From Saprospiraceae bacterium (GTDB lineage Bacteria; Bacteroidota; Bacteroidia; Chitinophagales; Saprospiraceae): a stretch of 6,716 nucleotides of DNA. The stretch spans positions 1 through 6,716 of the forward strand of contig JALVCY010000671.1 of NCBI GenBank assembly GCA_027009605.1. Direction: 5' to 3'. Under the pieces are notes generated by a model. That model did no database searches and had not been told where the DNA came from. It worked only from the letters and a program-made list of their open reading frames with translations. The position numbers and the translations under genes were made by a program. Positions 1-6,274 of this stretch are shown one piece after another. Each line of letters starts with the position of its first letter. The first letter of the stretch is position 1.

Positions 1-100
1 GCCCTTTTTGCGCCTGTTTTTGCTAAAATTTTCTCACGTAGCCCAGCTACGCTTCAAAAATTGTAGCTTCAACATCCACAAAAATGCCTATTTTCTATCT

Positions 101-165
101 AAAAATTGGGGCACCTAAACAGTTACGTATTTTTTTTGTAAAAATAGGGACACCTAAACAGTTAC
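101..165. repeat. Two-copy 26-bp direct repeat, possible mobile-element end
   Basis: Bases 101-126 and 140-165 match at 24 of 26 positions, and the last 15 bases (CACCTAAACAGTTAC) are identical. The copies are offset by 39 bp. The surrounding stretch 1-238 has no supportable gene. Its only other structure is a short hairpin at 37-51 (CGTAGC-CCA-GCTACG). Closely spaced repeated subterminal sites are typical of the ends of some insertion sequences, for example the IS21 family, so this could be the terminus of an element lying to the left of the window. No transposase is visible, so the assignment is inference; the repeat itself is directly visible. Confidence 0.6.
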
Positions 166-238
166 AAAGTTAGGAATAAAACCCTAAAAAAAGGCTTGTA
201 TTGCTTGATTTACGGTCAGGAAGTCTTAAAGTTTTCAT

Positions 239-269
239 AAAAAAGGGCTTGGTCGGTGTGACCAAGCCC
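239..269 (-). terminator. Rho-independent terminator of the TonB-dependent receptor gene
   Basis: The stem GGGCTTGGTC (245-254) pairs perfectly with GACCAAGCCC (260-269) across a 5-base loop. On the minus strand it is followed by a run of six T (244-239). It lies 26 bases past the receptor stop codon, in the right orientation to end that transcript, and marks the receptor gene as the last gene of its unit. Confidence 0.93.
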
Positions 270-295
270 CATACTCTTAATCAATGAGCAGTATT

Positions 296-3004
296 TTAGA
301 AGTCCACTTTAACACCAAGTGTAAACTTTCTAGGAGAACCTAGATATACTTCTGCTGCATCTGCTTTATGCGGATTCACAATCTTTTTATTTGAATCCCT
401 GTAAGCATTATACTTACTATTGTCTCTGGCATCAGAAACATACATTTTGTCCAGCAAATTAAAGCCGTGAGCAAAAATCTTCAATTTTGTAGAACCTAAT
501 TTTACTTTGTAGCTCAAGTGCATATCCAACAAAGAGTAGTTAGGCATCTTCCAACTTTGCGCCCGGTCTGCTTCATCTGTACGAGAGAATGGATCCCATT
601 GTGCATAGAACTTGGAGTAATAGCTCCACAATACTTGCGCAGAAAGACCTTCCACAGGAAAAACAGTAGCAGAAAGCACGTATTGATTTTGTGGTGCATC
701 TCCCACCAATAAGTCCTTCACATAGAAGTTGTAGGTTTTGTCGATATAAACAGAATCGAAAGTACGGTAGCTACCGGACACATCATTGGTATTTTTCCAC
801 GTGGCCAAAGAAGTTGTCAAAGCCAACTCAAGCATATCCACCGGCTTATAATTTATATCCAACTCAATACCTGTATGCAACTGGTTCATACCGGTCACAT
901 AGACTCTATCTGTCGAACCGTCTTGCTCATTAATGGGGAAACTCTTAGTCCTGTCTAACCAACTGGTATAATAGCCACTCAAACGAGCTTGAATCTTATT
1001 GTCCGGGGTAAAAAAGTTTACACCTGCTTCTCCGGCATAAAACTTCTCATTTTGTGGATTCTTTGCTTTTTCGCCTGAACCATCATCAATAACCGCATCA
1101 AAAATAGGTACTTTACTCACGTAACCGACATTAGCGAATACGTTAACTTGGTCAGAAATTCTATAATTTCCACCACCTTTTACCTGCAATCCTTTAATCG
1201 GATCGGTGACTACGGATTTTTCTTCACCATTACTATCTTTCTTAAAGTGATTTAAGTAAGAGTACTTGATGGTAGAAACTCCAATCATCCCAAAGATTGA
1301 AAATTGGTCAGCGTTATACTCTGTTTGAGCGAAGCCACCAAGCCAATCTACTGTATTGGTAAAATTGTACGCCACTCTATCTCCAAGACCTACGTTTTGG
1401 TTAGGGTGAAATTCATCAGAAGTTTTGACCCAATGAGTCCCCCCCAACAAATCTCTCACTTCTCTAAAGTGGTCAATTTTTGCAGTCCGCCAATCAATAC
1501 CGAAAGTAGATTTGACATTATCGTTCCATTTCATCTTCAATTTAGAGATGGCACCAATGGTATTTTGGTTATTTCTACTGTTTCTTAGGATTCCTTTAGC
1601 AGCGCCATTGGCTTTATTGCTGGCAATAGTCGCATCCCAATCAACAATTCTTGATGGGCTAGGATAGCCTACGTGATAGTTATATTTCATCTTACCCATG
1701 GTACCGGATCCACCACCTTTACCACCAGACCAATACGCAGTAGTATATAAGCTCATTTTAGGTGTAAACTTCGCATACCAGTTCAAATTGACCAAAGGCT
1801 TGTTGTAGAAATTTTCTCTTTCATTAATAAACTTCTTGTCGTATCTATCATGCTCTTTACCATTCCAAAATTGCTTTCCGTCATAGCTTTCAGAGACATA
1901 GTTCCAGTTTTCGTTATAAAATCTAGGAGAAGAAGCCAAAGAATCATTGGCTTCCGGAAACTTATTAAAAGCGGCCACATCATAGTCTTCAAAGCTTCTG
2001 GCAAATTCATGTCCATAAGCAGCAATATTTTGCTTATAAAGGTTTTGTCCGTGACGCTGTGGAGCGCCCATTCCAAAAAGCTCTAATTTATGATTTTTGT
2101 TAATCACAAAAGAAGTACCCAAATAATAAGCCCAAGCATCCGTCCAAGTTTTATCGACAATTCCTTTACCTACCTTGCGGACAGCACTGGCACTTACGGC
2201 AAACTTATTGTTGATGAGTCCACTATTACCGGACAAAGTCGCCTTCAAGAAACCACCCGAACCTACTTCAAACTTAGCAGAACCACCTGCTTTCTTGTTG
2301 GCAGGGCTAGTTACAATATTCATGGTTCCACCGATGGAAGGAGTCGCCAAGTTAACGGCACTTAATCCACGTTGCAACTGAACGGATTCGGTAGCATCAC
2401 CGATACCATCCCAGTTGGACCAATAAACCCAGCCGTTTTCCATATCATTCACCGGCACACCGTTGACCATGATGGCCACATTTCGCTGGTCAAAACCACG
2501 TACATTAATACGAGAGTCTCCGGAGCCACCACCTTGCTCGGTAGCATACACGGAGGGCGTCATGTTCATCATCATAGGAATATCGCGAGACCCCAAAGTA
2601 GCTTCAATTTTTTCTTTGTTCAGTGTAGCTACGGCTACGGGTGTACGTCTTTCGACAACATAGTCAGCGACCACTTGTACTTCAGAAAGGCTGTATTGGT
2701 CTTCTTCCATTGTAATGGTTCCTAAGTCAATATTTCCGGAAGTGACGGAAACGTTTTTTTCGATAGTCGTAAATCCGATGTAAGAGGCAGTAAGCTTGTA
2801 TTCGCCTTTGGGCAAATTACTAAAACTAAAGCTACCATCATAATCCGTAACGGTACCCGTAGTTTTGGGCCCATCTAACTGAATAGAAGCTCCAATTAAA
2901 CCTTCTCCGGTACCGGCTTCCAGTATTTTGCCGGAGATGGAGCCTTGTGCAAACCCAATCACACTAAGCCCAAAAATAAGCAGTGAAGTAAAAATCAATT
3001 TCAT
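296..3004 (-). CDS. TonB-dependent outer-membrane receptor with N-terminal carboxypeptidase-regulatory-like domain
   Basis: This 902-residue protein is a 22-strand-type outer-membrane transporter that takes up a ligand using energy passed from TonB-ExbBD. Residues 1-20 form a signal peptide (MKLIFTSLLIFGLSVIGFAQ). Residues 22-100 are a CarboxypepD_reg-like domain (SISGKILE, then TVTDYDGSFSFSNLPKGEY). A TonB-box-like stretch follows at about 107-115 (SEVQVVADY). The plug domain spans about 120-235, with NVRGFDQRNVAIMVNGVPVN and a late GGTMNI motif. The barrel runs from about 240 to the terminal phenylalanine of GVKVDF, a typical BAM-recognised end. The mature protein has no cysteine. The start at 3004 is chosen because the signal peptide begins there; the 68 in-frame residues upstream look non-coding and overlap the candidate promoter. 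No susD-like partner adjoins it, so a SusC glycan system is not supported. The substrate cannot be told from sequence; iron chelates, vitamins, peptides or sugars all remain possible. Confidence 0.95.
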   Translation of the reverse strand: MKLIFTSLLIFGLSVIGFAQGSISGKILEAGTGEGLIGASIQLDGPKTTGTVTDYDGSFSFSNLPKGEYKLTASYIGFTTIEKNVSVTSGNIDLGTITMEEDQYSLSEVQVVADYVVERRTPVAVATLNKEKIEATLGSRDIPMMMNMTPSVYATEQGGGSGDSRINVRGFDQRNVAIMVNGVPVNDMENGWVYWSNWDGIGDATESVQLQRGLSAVNLATPSIGGTMNIVTSPANKKAGGSAKFEVGSGGFLKATLSGNSGLINNKFAVSASAVRKVGKGIVDKTWTDAWAYYLGTSFVINKNHKLELFGMGAPQRHGQNLYKQNIAAYGHEFARSFEDYDVAAFNKFPEANDSLASSPRFYNENWNYVSESYDGKQFWNGKEHDRYDKKFINERENFYNKPLVNLNWYAKFTPKMSLYTTAYWSGGKGGGSGTMGKMKYNYHVGYPSPSRIVDWDATIASNKANGAAKGILRNSRNNQNTIGAISKLKMKWNDNVKSTFGIDWRTAKIDHFREVRDLLGGTHWVKTSDEFHPNQNVGLGDRVAYNFTNTVDWLGGFAQTEYNADQFSIFGMIGVSTIKYSYLNHFKKDSNGEEKSVVTDPIKGLQVKGGGNYRISDQVNVFANVGYVSKVPIFDAVIDDGSGEKAKNPQNEKFYAGEAGVNFFTPDNKIQARLSGYYTSWLDRTKSFPINEQDGSTDRVYVTGMNQLHTGIELDINYKPVDMLELALTTSLATWKNTNDVSGSYRTFDSVYIDKTYNFYVKDLLVGDAPQNQYVLSATVFPVEGLSAQVLWSYYSKFYAQWDPFSRTDEADRAQSWKMPNYSLLDMHLSYKVKLGSTKLKIFAHGFNLLDKMYVSDARDNSKYNAYRDSNKKIVNPHKADAAEVYLGSPRKFTLGVKVDF

Positions 3005-3045
3005 GTTTGAAAGAAATTTGGTGAGTGAAAAGTATTTTTCGCCGG

Positions 3046-3053
3046 CAAAGGTA
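3046..3053 (-). promoter_or_regulatory. Candidate -7 promoter element of the TonB-dependent receptor gene
   Basis: On the minus strand these bases read TACCTTTG, a full match to the Bacteroidota -7 consensus TAnnTTTG. They lie 41 bases before the receptor start codon, giving a leader of roughly 35 bases. No clear -33 TTG is present at the usual spacing, so the call rests on the -7 box and its position. Confidence 0.5.
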
Positions 3054-3204
3054 ACAAAAAAGAGCTGGTTTTGCCCATATTTTAAGCTTTCTTTACAAAG
3101 ATTTAACCTATATACATAATCCCCAAACTTTAACTCTATGAAAAACAATTGATTACCAGTGCTTTCGTTTTTAGAATATGCGTTTTGGGAACGCAAAAAA
3201 ACAC

Positions 3205-3460
3205 CCATTCAACTATTTCCAACTATAACCCTACTCCCAAAAGTCGGATGTAGTGGTTTATTCTTTAACTCAAGTTTCGGCAGTTAGAAAAGCCTGTGGT
3301 TATTGAAATATAACCCAGTAGAGAAAAGAAAGCATATTCTTTTTCAAAGACTTTTTGTTTTCTTTGGGTAGGTTTGCGCCATCATCCAAAGGATAGAATG
3401 GTTTTATTTTTTTTGTAAGCCTTTGACTCTTAACCTTTTACCCGCAGTCCCAAAATTAAC
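3205..3460. other. Non-coding part of the divergent intergenic region
   Basis: This AT-rich stretch lies between the starts of the two large divergent genes. I see no supportable gene, tRNA or strong hairpin in it. One plus-strand TAGGTTTG (3369-3376) matches the -7 consensus TAnnTTTG, but it has no -33 partner at normal spacing and no gene close downstream. It could be a distal promoter for the 3548 gene or chance. Confidence 0.5.
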
Positions 3461-3493
3461 TAACGGTGTACAGTTTTACCGTTTATACCGTTA
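3461..3493. promoter_or_regulatory. Candidate operator: inverted and direct ACCGTT repeats
   Basis: TAACGGTGTA (3461-3470) and TATACCGTTA (3484-3493) form an inverted repeat matching at 9 of 10 positions. A further ACCGTT lies between them at 3478-3483, 9 bp before the ACCGTT at 3487-3492, so the site holds three copies of one hexamer. It ends 26 bp before the -7 box of the downstream gene, covering roughly -40 to -70, where an activator or repressor could bind. The regulator is unknown and the role is inferred. Confidence 0.45.
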
Positions 3494-3519
3494 AACCTAT
3501 GTCAAAACTTAAGTTTTCT

Positions 3520-3527
3520 TATCTTTG
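3520..3527 (+). promoter_or_regulatory. Candidate -7 promoter element of the PorE-like gene
   Basis: TATCTTTG matches the Bacteroidota -7 consensus TAnnTTTG and ends 20 bases before the ATG at 3548, giving a leader of only about 15 bases. A convincing -33 TTG is lacking. That would fit activator-dependent transcription through the ACCGTT repeats just upstream, but this is inference. Confidence 0.6.
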
Positions 3528-3547
3528 ACCTTAGATATTCCCCGATT

Positions 3548-5500
3548 ATGAAGCAATTTGCCTGGTTTTTACTTTTGATTTCTCTTTTTGCGCAAGCGTG
3601 TGCCTACACCATTAAGATTCGTGATGGGCAGACGGCTTTTCAGCAAAAACAATATGCTATCGCCATTCCCTATCTTCAAAAAGAATACAATAAGGCCAAA
3701 TCGCCCGCTAAAAAGGGTAAAATCGCCTACATGTTGGGGGAATCTTATCGAATCACAGGACAACCGGCTCCGGCGGCGGATTGGTTTGCGAAAGCTTACG
3801 CCAAAAGTTATGGCCCGGATGCGCTCAAGGCTCAGGCGCTTGCGCTAAAACAAAAAGGAGACTACGAAATGGCCATGATGGCCTTCCAAGAATTGGGCCG
3901 CGAGATTGGCAGCCCCTACGAATATCGACGCGAAATCAACGCCTGCCAAGATGCCATCGACTGGCTCAAAACCGAAAAGAAACGAGGCATTACCATCGAA
4001 AGGCCTGATTTTAATTCCTCCAGCAATGATTATGCACCGGCTATTTTCAGAGACCGGCAATTGGTCTTTGTCTCCGATAGAAATCAAGCTACCGGCGAAA
4101 AAAACTATGCTTGGACCGGTCGCAAATACACGGACTTGTTTCTTGAAAAAGAAAACGTCGTCTCCCCCTTTGATGCGGGTCTCAATACGCCTTTTAACGA
4201 AGGGCCGTTGTGTTTTAATCAGGATTTTAGTGAATTGATTTTTACCCGCTGCGACCAAGAAGATGATCAGGCGATTCATTGCCGGCTATTTTCCTGCAAA
4301 TGGGATGGCTCCAATTGGTCGGCTCCGATTCCTATTGCCTTTCAAGAAGAAGGAACCAATTATATCCATCCGGCTCTATCCAAAGACGGCAATACGCTGT
4401 ATTTCTCTTCCAATCACAAGGATGGTTGGGGTGGATATGACCTTTATTTTTCCGAAAGGACGAATACCGGTTGGTCATCTCCCCAGTTGCTCAGCCGCAT
4501 CATCAACACGATAGGCGATGAAGTATTTCCCACTTTAGAAGCGGACACCTTGTATTTTTCTTCTAATTATTTGGGGGGAATGGGCGGATTAGACATTTTC
4601 AAATCCACCAAAACAGGGGTCAACCAATGGACTCCCCCCAAGAACCTAAAATCACCAATCAACTCTCCGGGAGATGATTTTGGGTTGATTGTTACCCAAT
4701 CCGGAAACGGAAAGGATTTTTTGAAAGAAGGCTACTTGTCTTCTAACCGAAACGGCAATGATGACCTTCTCTTTTTTCGCAAGAAGGTCGTCCCCAAACC
4801 GCCCATCCCCCAACCCAAGGAAATCACTTACAAAAACTTCTTAAAAGTTATTTCCCTAGAGAAGATTTATGCCGATTCGGAGAACCCGTCCAGCAAATTA
4901 TTGGGGCGCAAGCCGCTAGCCAATGTATCTCTAACTGTTTTTGACGGTCAAAAGACCCAAACGGTCTCTACCAATGAATATGGAGAATATGAGTTTGAGT
5001 TGGGCAAAGACAAGGATTACAGCTTTACCGGTTCTAAGCCCGGATTTTTGAAGAGCACGGTGACGTATTCTTCCAAGGGATTTGGGCAAGACCCGGAAAA
5101 TCCGGTGCAGCATTATGAGTTGGAGCTGGTGCTGGACAAGATTTTCAAAAACAAGGAAATCCGTCTGGAAAATATCTATTACGACTTCAATAAATGGGAT
5201 ATCCGCGATGATGCCAAACCATCCCTTGACAAACTCGCCACGATGCTGCTCGAAAATCCTAACATCAAAATAGAATTGGCTTCACATACCGATTGCCGCG
5301 GTGGCGAGAAATATAACCGGGAGCTTTCGCAAAAAAGAGCAGATAGTGCCATCGCCTATCTGATTTCCAAAGGGGTGGATGCCACTAGGTTGGTGGCTCG
5401 CGGTTATGGAAAGTCCCAGCCGGCCGTCCGTTGCGTGTGTAGTAAATGCACGGAAGAAGAACATCAGGCTAATCGTCGGACTACTTTTAAGATTCTGTAA
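3548..5500 (+). CDS. PorE-like OmpA-family envelope protein (TPR, beta-propeller, CRD, OmpA domain)
   Basis: This 650-residue protein is predicted to sit in the periplasm at the outer membrane and bind peptidoglycan. After a signal peptide (residues 1-17 or 1-19) come TPR-like helices at about 25-140. Five PD40/WD40-like blades follow at about 160-410, with repeats such as NTLYFSSN, DTLYFSSN and GYLSSNRNGNDDL. Next are a proline-rich linker at 415-424, a carboxypeptidase-regulatory-like fold at about 430-530, and an OmpA_C domain at 537-650. In the last, IYYDFNKWDIR, HTDCRG and SQKRAD are conserved; D582 and R597 are the expected diaminopimelate-binding residues. This order and size match PorE of Porphyromonas gingivalis, a type IX secretion component that binds peptidoglycan. 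No PorP/SprF-like gene adjoins it, so it could instead be another member of this large OmpA group. It has its own candidate promoter and no co-directional neighbour in the window. C18 may be a lipidation site, but the lipobox is weak. Confidence 0.93.
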   Translation: MKQFAWFLLLISLFAQACAYTIKIRDGQTAFQQKQYAIAIPYLQKEYNKAKSPAKKGKIAYMLGESYRITGQPAPAADWFAKAYAKSYGPDALKAQALALKQKGDYEMAMMAFQELGREIGSPYEYRREINACQDAIDWLKTEKKRGITIERPDFNSSSNDYAPAIFRDRQLVFVSDRNQATGEKNYAWTGRKYTDLFLEKENVVSPFDAGLNTPFNEGPLCFNQDFSELIFTRCDQEDDQAIHCRLFSCKWDGSNWSAPIPIAFQEEGTNYIHPALSKDGNTLYFSSNHKDGWGGYDLYFSERTNTGWSSPQLLSRIINTIGDEVFPTLEADTLYFSSNYLGGMGGLDIFKSTKTGVNQWTPPKNLKSPINSPGDDFGLIVTQSGNGKDFLKEGYLSSNRNGNDDLLFFRKKVVPKPPIPQPKEITYKNFLKVISLEKIYADSENPSSKLLGRKPLANVSLTVFDGQKTQTVSTNEYGEYEFELGKDKDYSFTGSKPGFLKSTVTYSSKGFGQDPENPVQHYELELVLDKIFKNKEIRLENIYYDFNKWDIRDDAKPSLDKLATMLLENPNIKIELASHTDCRGGEKYNRELSQKRADSAIAYLISKGVDATRLVARGYGKSQPAVRCVCSKCTEEEHQANRRTTFKIL

Positions 5501-5515
5501 CGGTGGCACTCCGAA

Positions 5516-5552
5516 CTTAGCGATTCAAACGTCCGCTCATCGGATCGCTAAG
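5516..5552 (+). repeat. Stem-loop just after the PorE-like gene
   Basis: CTTAGCGAT (5516-5524) and ATCGCTAAG (5544-5552) form a perfect 9-bp stem around a 19-base loop, starting 15 bases after the stop codon. No T-run follows directly; the nearest is five T at 5563-5567. It may help end or protect the mRNA, but CTTAGCGAT also recurs at 5745-5753, so it more likely belongs to the repeat cluster. Confidence 0.45.
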
Positions 5553-5755
5553 CTCTCTGGTATTTTTGCGGCGAAGTCGGAAAAATGGTAGAGAGATTGG
5601 TGAGCCAAACCGTTCGCACTAAAACCAAACTGAAAGTATTATCTTTGCTTGGCATTTGCGAAAAAAAATTATACAGGGGATAGTGCTATTGTTGATCTTC
5701 TGTGCGGTATTTTTGGCTCACCAATCTTTCCGCTGCGCTCCAAGCTTAGCGATCC
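5542..5755. repeat. Nested 214-bp inverted repeat
   Basis: Two perfect inverted repeats lie one inside the other. GGATCGCTAAGC (5542-5553) pairs with 5744-5755, and the 16-mer at 5594-5609 (AGATTGGTGAGCCAAA) pairs with 5712-5727. A smaller imperfect hairpin sits in the left arm (5553-5571 with 5577-5595, 14 of 19 pairs). No convincing protein is encoded. It may be two copies of a short repeat in opposite orientation, or a small non-autonomous mobile element. Confidence 0.75.
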
Positions 5756-5821
5756 ATTTTGGAAAAATTTTATACACAGGATAGTGTTTATGTCGATTTT
5801 TTGTGTGTTGTTTTCGGCTCA
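5670..5821. repeat. Imperfect tandem repeat with 101-bp period
   Basis: Bases 5670-5720 and 5771-5821 align without gaps at about 39 of 51 positions. Both begin TATACA, continue through GGATAGTG and end GGCTCA, and each is followed by a CTTAGC(G/A)ATCC motif (5745-5755 and 5823-5833). The right copy runs up to the terminator of tRNA-Cys. Together with the inverted copy to the left, this forms a cluster of diverged units. Confidence 0.7.
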
Positions 5822-5838
5822 GCTTAGCAATCCGATAC

Positions 5839-5873
5839 AAAAAAAGCGACATTCCGGAAGGAATATCGCTTTT
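5839..5873 (-). terminator. Rho-independent terminator of tRNA-Cys
   Basis: TCGCTTTT (5866-5873) pairs with AAAAGCGA (5842-5849). After one C-A mismatch, ATTCC (5851-5855) pairs with GGAAT (5860-5864) around a GGAA loop. On the minus strand the GC-rich stem is followed by seven T (5845-5839). It begins 9 bases after the tRNA 3' end. The plus strand has four T after its stem, so weak bidirectional action is possible. Confidence 0.9.
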
Positions 5874-5881
5874 AGAAGTAG

Positions 5882-5952
5882 AGGTGACGAGCGGATTCGA
5901 ACCGCTGTAGGAGCTTTTGCAGAGCCCAGCCTAACCACTCGGCCACGTCACC
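5882..5952 (-). tRNA. tRNA-Cys (GCA)
   Basis: The 71-base minus-strand sequence folds into a full cloverleaf. The acceptor stem is GGTGACG with CGTCACC, all seven paired. The D arm is GCC-GAGTGGTTA-GGC. The anticodon stem is GGGCT with AGCTC, including one G-U pair. The anticodon loop is CTGCAAA with anticodon GCA at 5920-5918, the variable loop is CTAC, and the T arm is AGCGG-TTCGAAT-CCGCT. The discriminator base is U73, as expected for tRNA-Cys. The 3' CCA is not encoded and must be added after transcription. The gene has its own promoter and terminator. Confidence 0.97.
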
Positions 5953-5966
5953 AATTTAACGGACAG

Positions 5967-5999
5967 CAAAGATAAGCCGTTTTTTGTTAAACTGCCAAA
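5967..5999 (-). promoter_or_regulatory. Promoter of tRNA-Cys
   Basis: On the minus strand the -33 element TTTG (5999-5996) is separated by 21 bases from the -7 element TATCTTTG (5974-5967). Both boxes match the Bacteroidota consensus. The -7 box ends 14 bases before the tRNA 5' end, leaving a short leader for RNase P to remove. This is the most complete promoter in the window. Confidence 0.8.
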
Positions 6000-6030
6000 A
6001 ATTGTTCCAGTTTTATTAAGGGTTGTAGGG

Positions 6031-6262
6031 ATTTTACTTCTCAACTCTTATATCTGCATTTGTAACTCTTAATTCTGTTGAAATGGCTACCGCTAAAATG
6101 GAGTTAAGAGTGACGATATACGAATTAAGATTTTTGATGTGCTGCTGCCCAGATTTCACTCCTCAACTCTTATATCTGGATTCTTAACTCTTAATTCTGT
6201 TGGAATGGCTACCGCTAAGTGAAGTTAAGAATAACGATTGACGATTTAAGATTTTTGAAGTG
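6031..6262. repeat. Tandem duplication of a 111-bp non-coding unit
   Basis: Bases 6031-6141 and 6152-6262 are clearly related, with a period of 122 bp on the left and 121 bp on the right because of one indel. The best-kept part is 34 bases (6063-6096 and 6185-6218) with a single difference. Each unit can form an 8-bp stem: ACTCTTAA (6065-6072) with TTAAGAGT (6104-6111) in the first, TTCTTAAC (6181-6188) with GTTAAGAA (6224-6231) in the second. The loop holds ATGGCTACCGCTAA in both. It fills the space between the tRNA-Cys promoter and the iscA stop; no gene is seen in 6000-6274. Confidence 0.88.
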
Positions 6263-6274
6263 GGGTCTGTGAAA

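Noticed and set aside
296..3004. SusC-type glycan receptor
   Set aside because: No susD-like gene is adjacent; the terminator follows directly downstream, so the paired system is not supported.
3090..3101. Palindrome TCTTTACAAAGA upstream of the receptor gene as a Fur-type iron operator
   Set aside because: The arms are only 5 bp, there is no 19-bp Fur-box pattern, and it lies upstream of the candidate promoter; too weak to call.
3005..3208. An in-frame upstream extension of the TonB-dependent receptor starting at 3208
   Set aside because: It would put 68 unusual residues before a normal signal peptide and overlap the candidate promoter at 3046-3053; the start at 3004 fits much better.
3369..3376. 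TAGGTTTG as the main promoter of the PorE-like gene
   Set aside because: It is about 170 bp from the start codon and lacks a -33 box, while TATCTTTG at 3520-3527 is better placed.
3845..4279. A minus-strand open frame of 144 codons inside the PorE-like gene
   Set aside because: It is fully antisense to the propeller region of a clear protein, with no promoter or family resemblance.
5379..5591. A plus-strand open frame of 70 codons over the end of the PorE-like gene
   Set aside because: It mostly overlaps the well-supported OmpA domain in another frame and has no recognisable domain.
5649..5975. A plus-strand open frame of 108 codons
   Set aside because: Its second half is the antisense of tRNA-Cys and its first half is the repeat cluster; residues such as GDERIRTAV are a known artefact of tRNA antisense translation.
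6031..6262. CRISPR-like repeat array
   Set aside because: There are only two units of about 111 bp, nearly contiguous, with no short repeat and unique spacer pattern and no cas genes.
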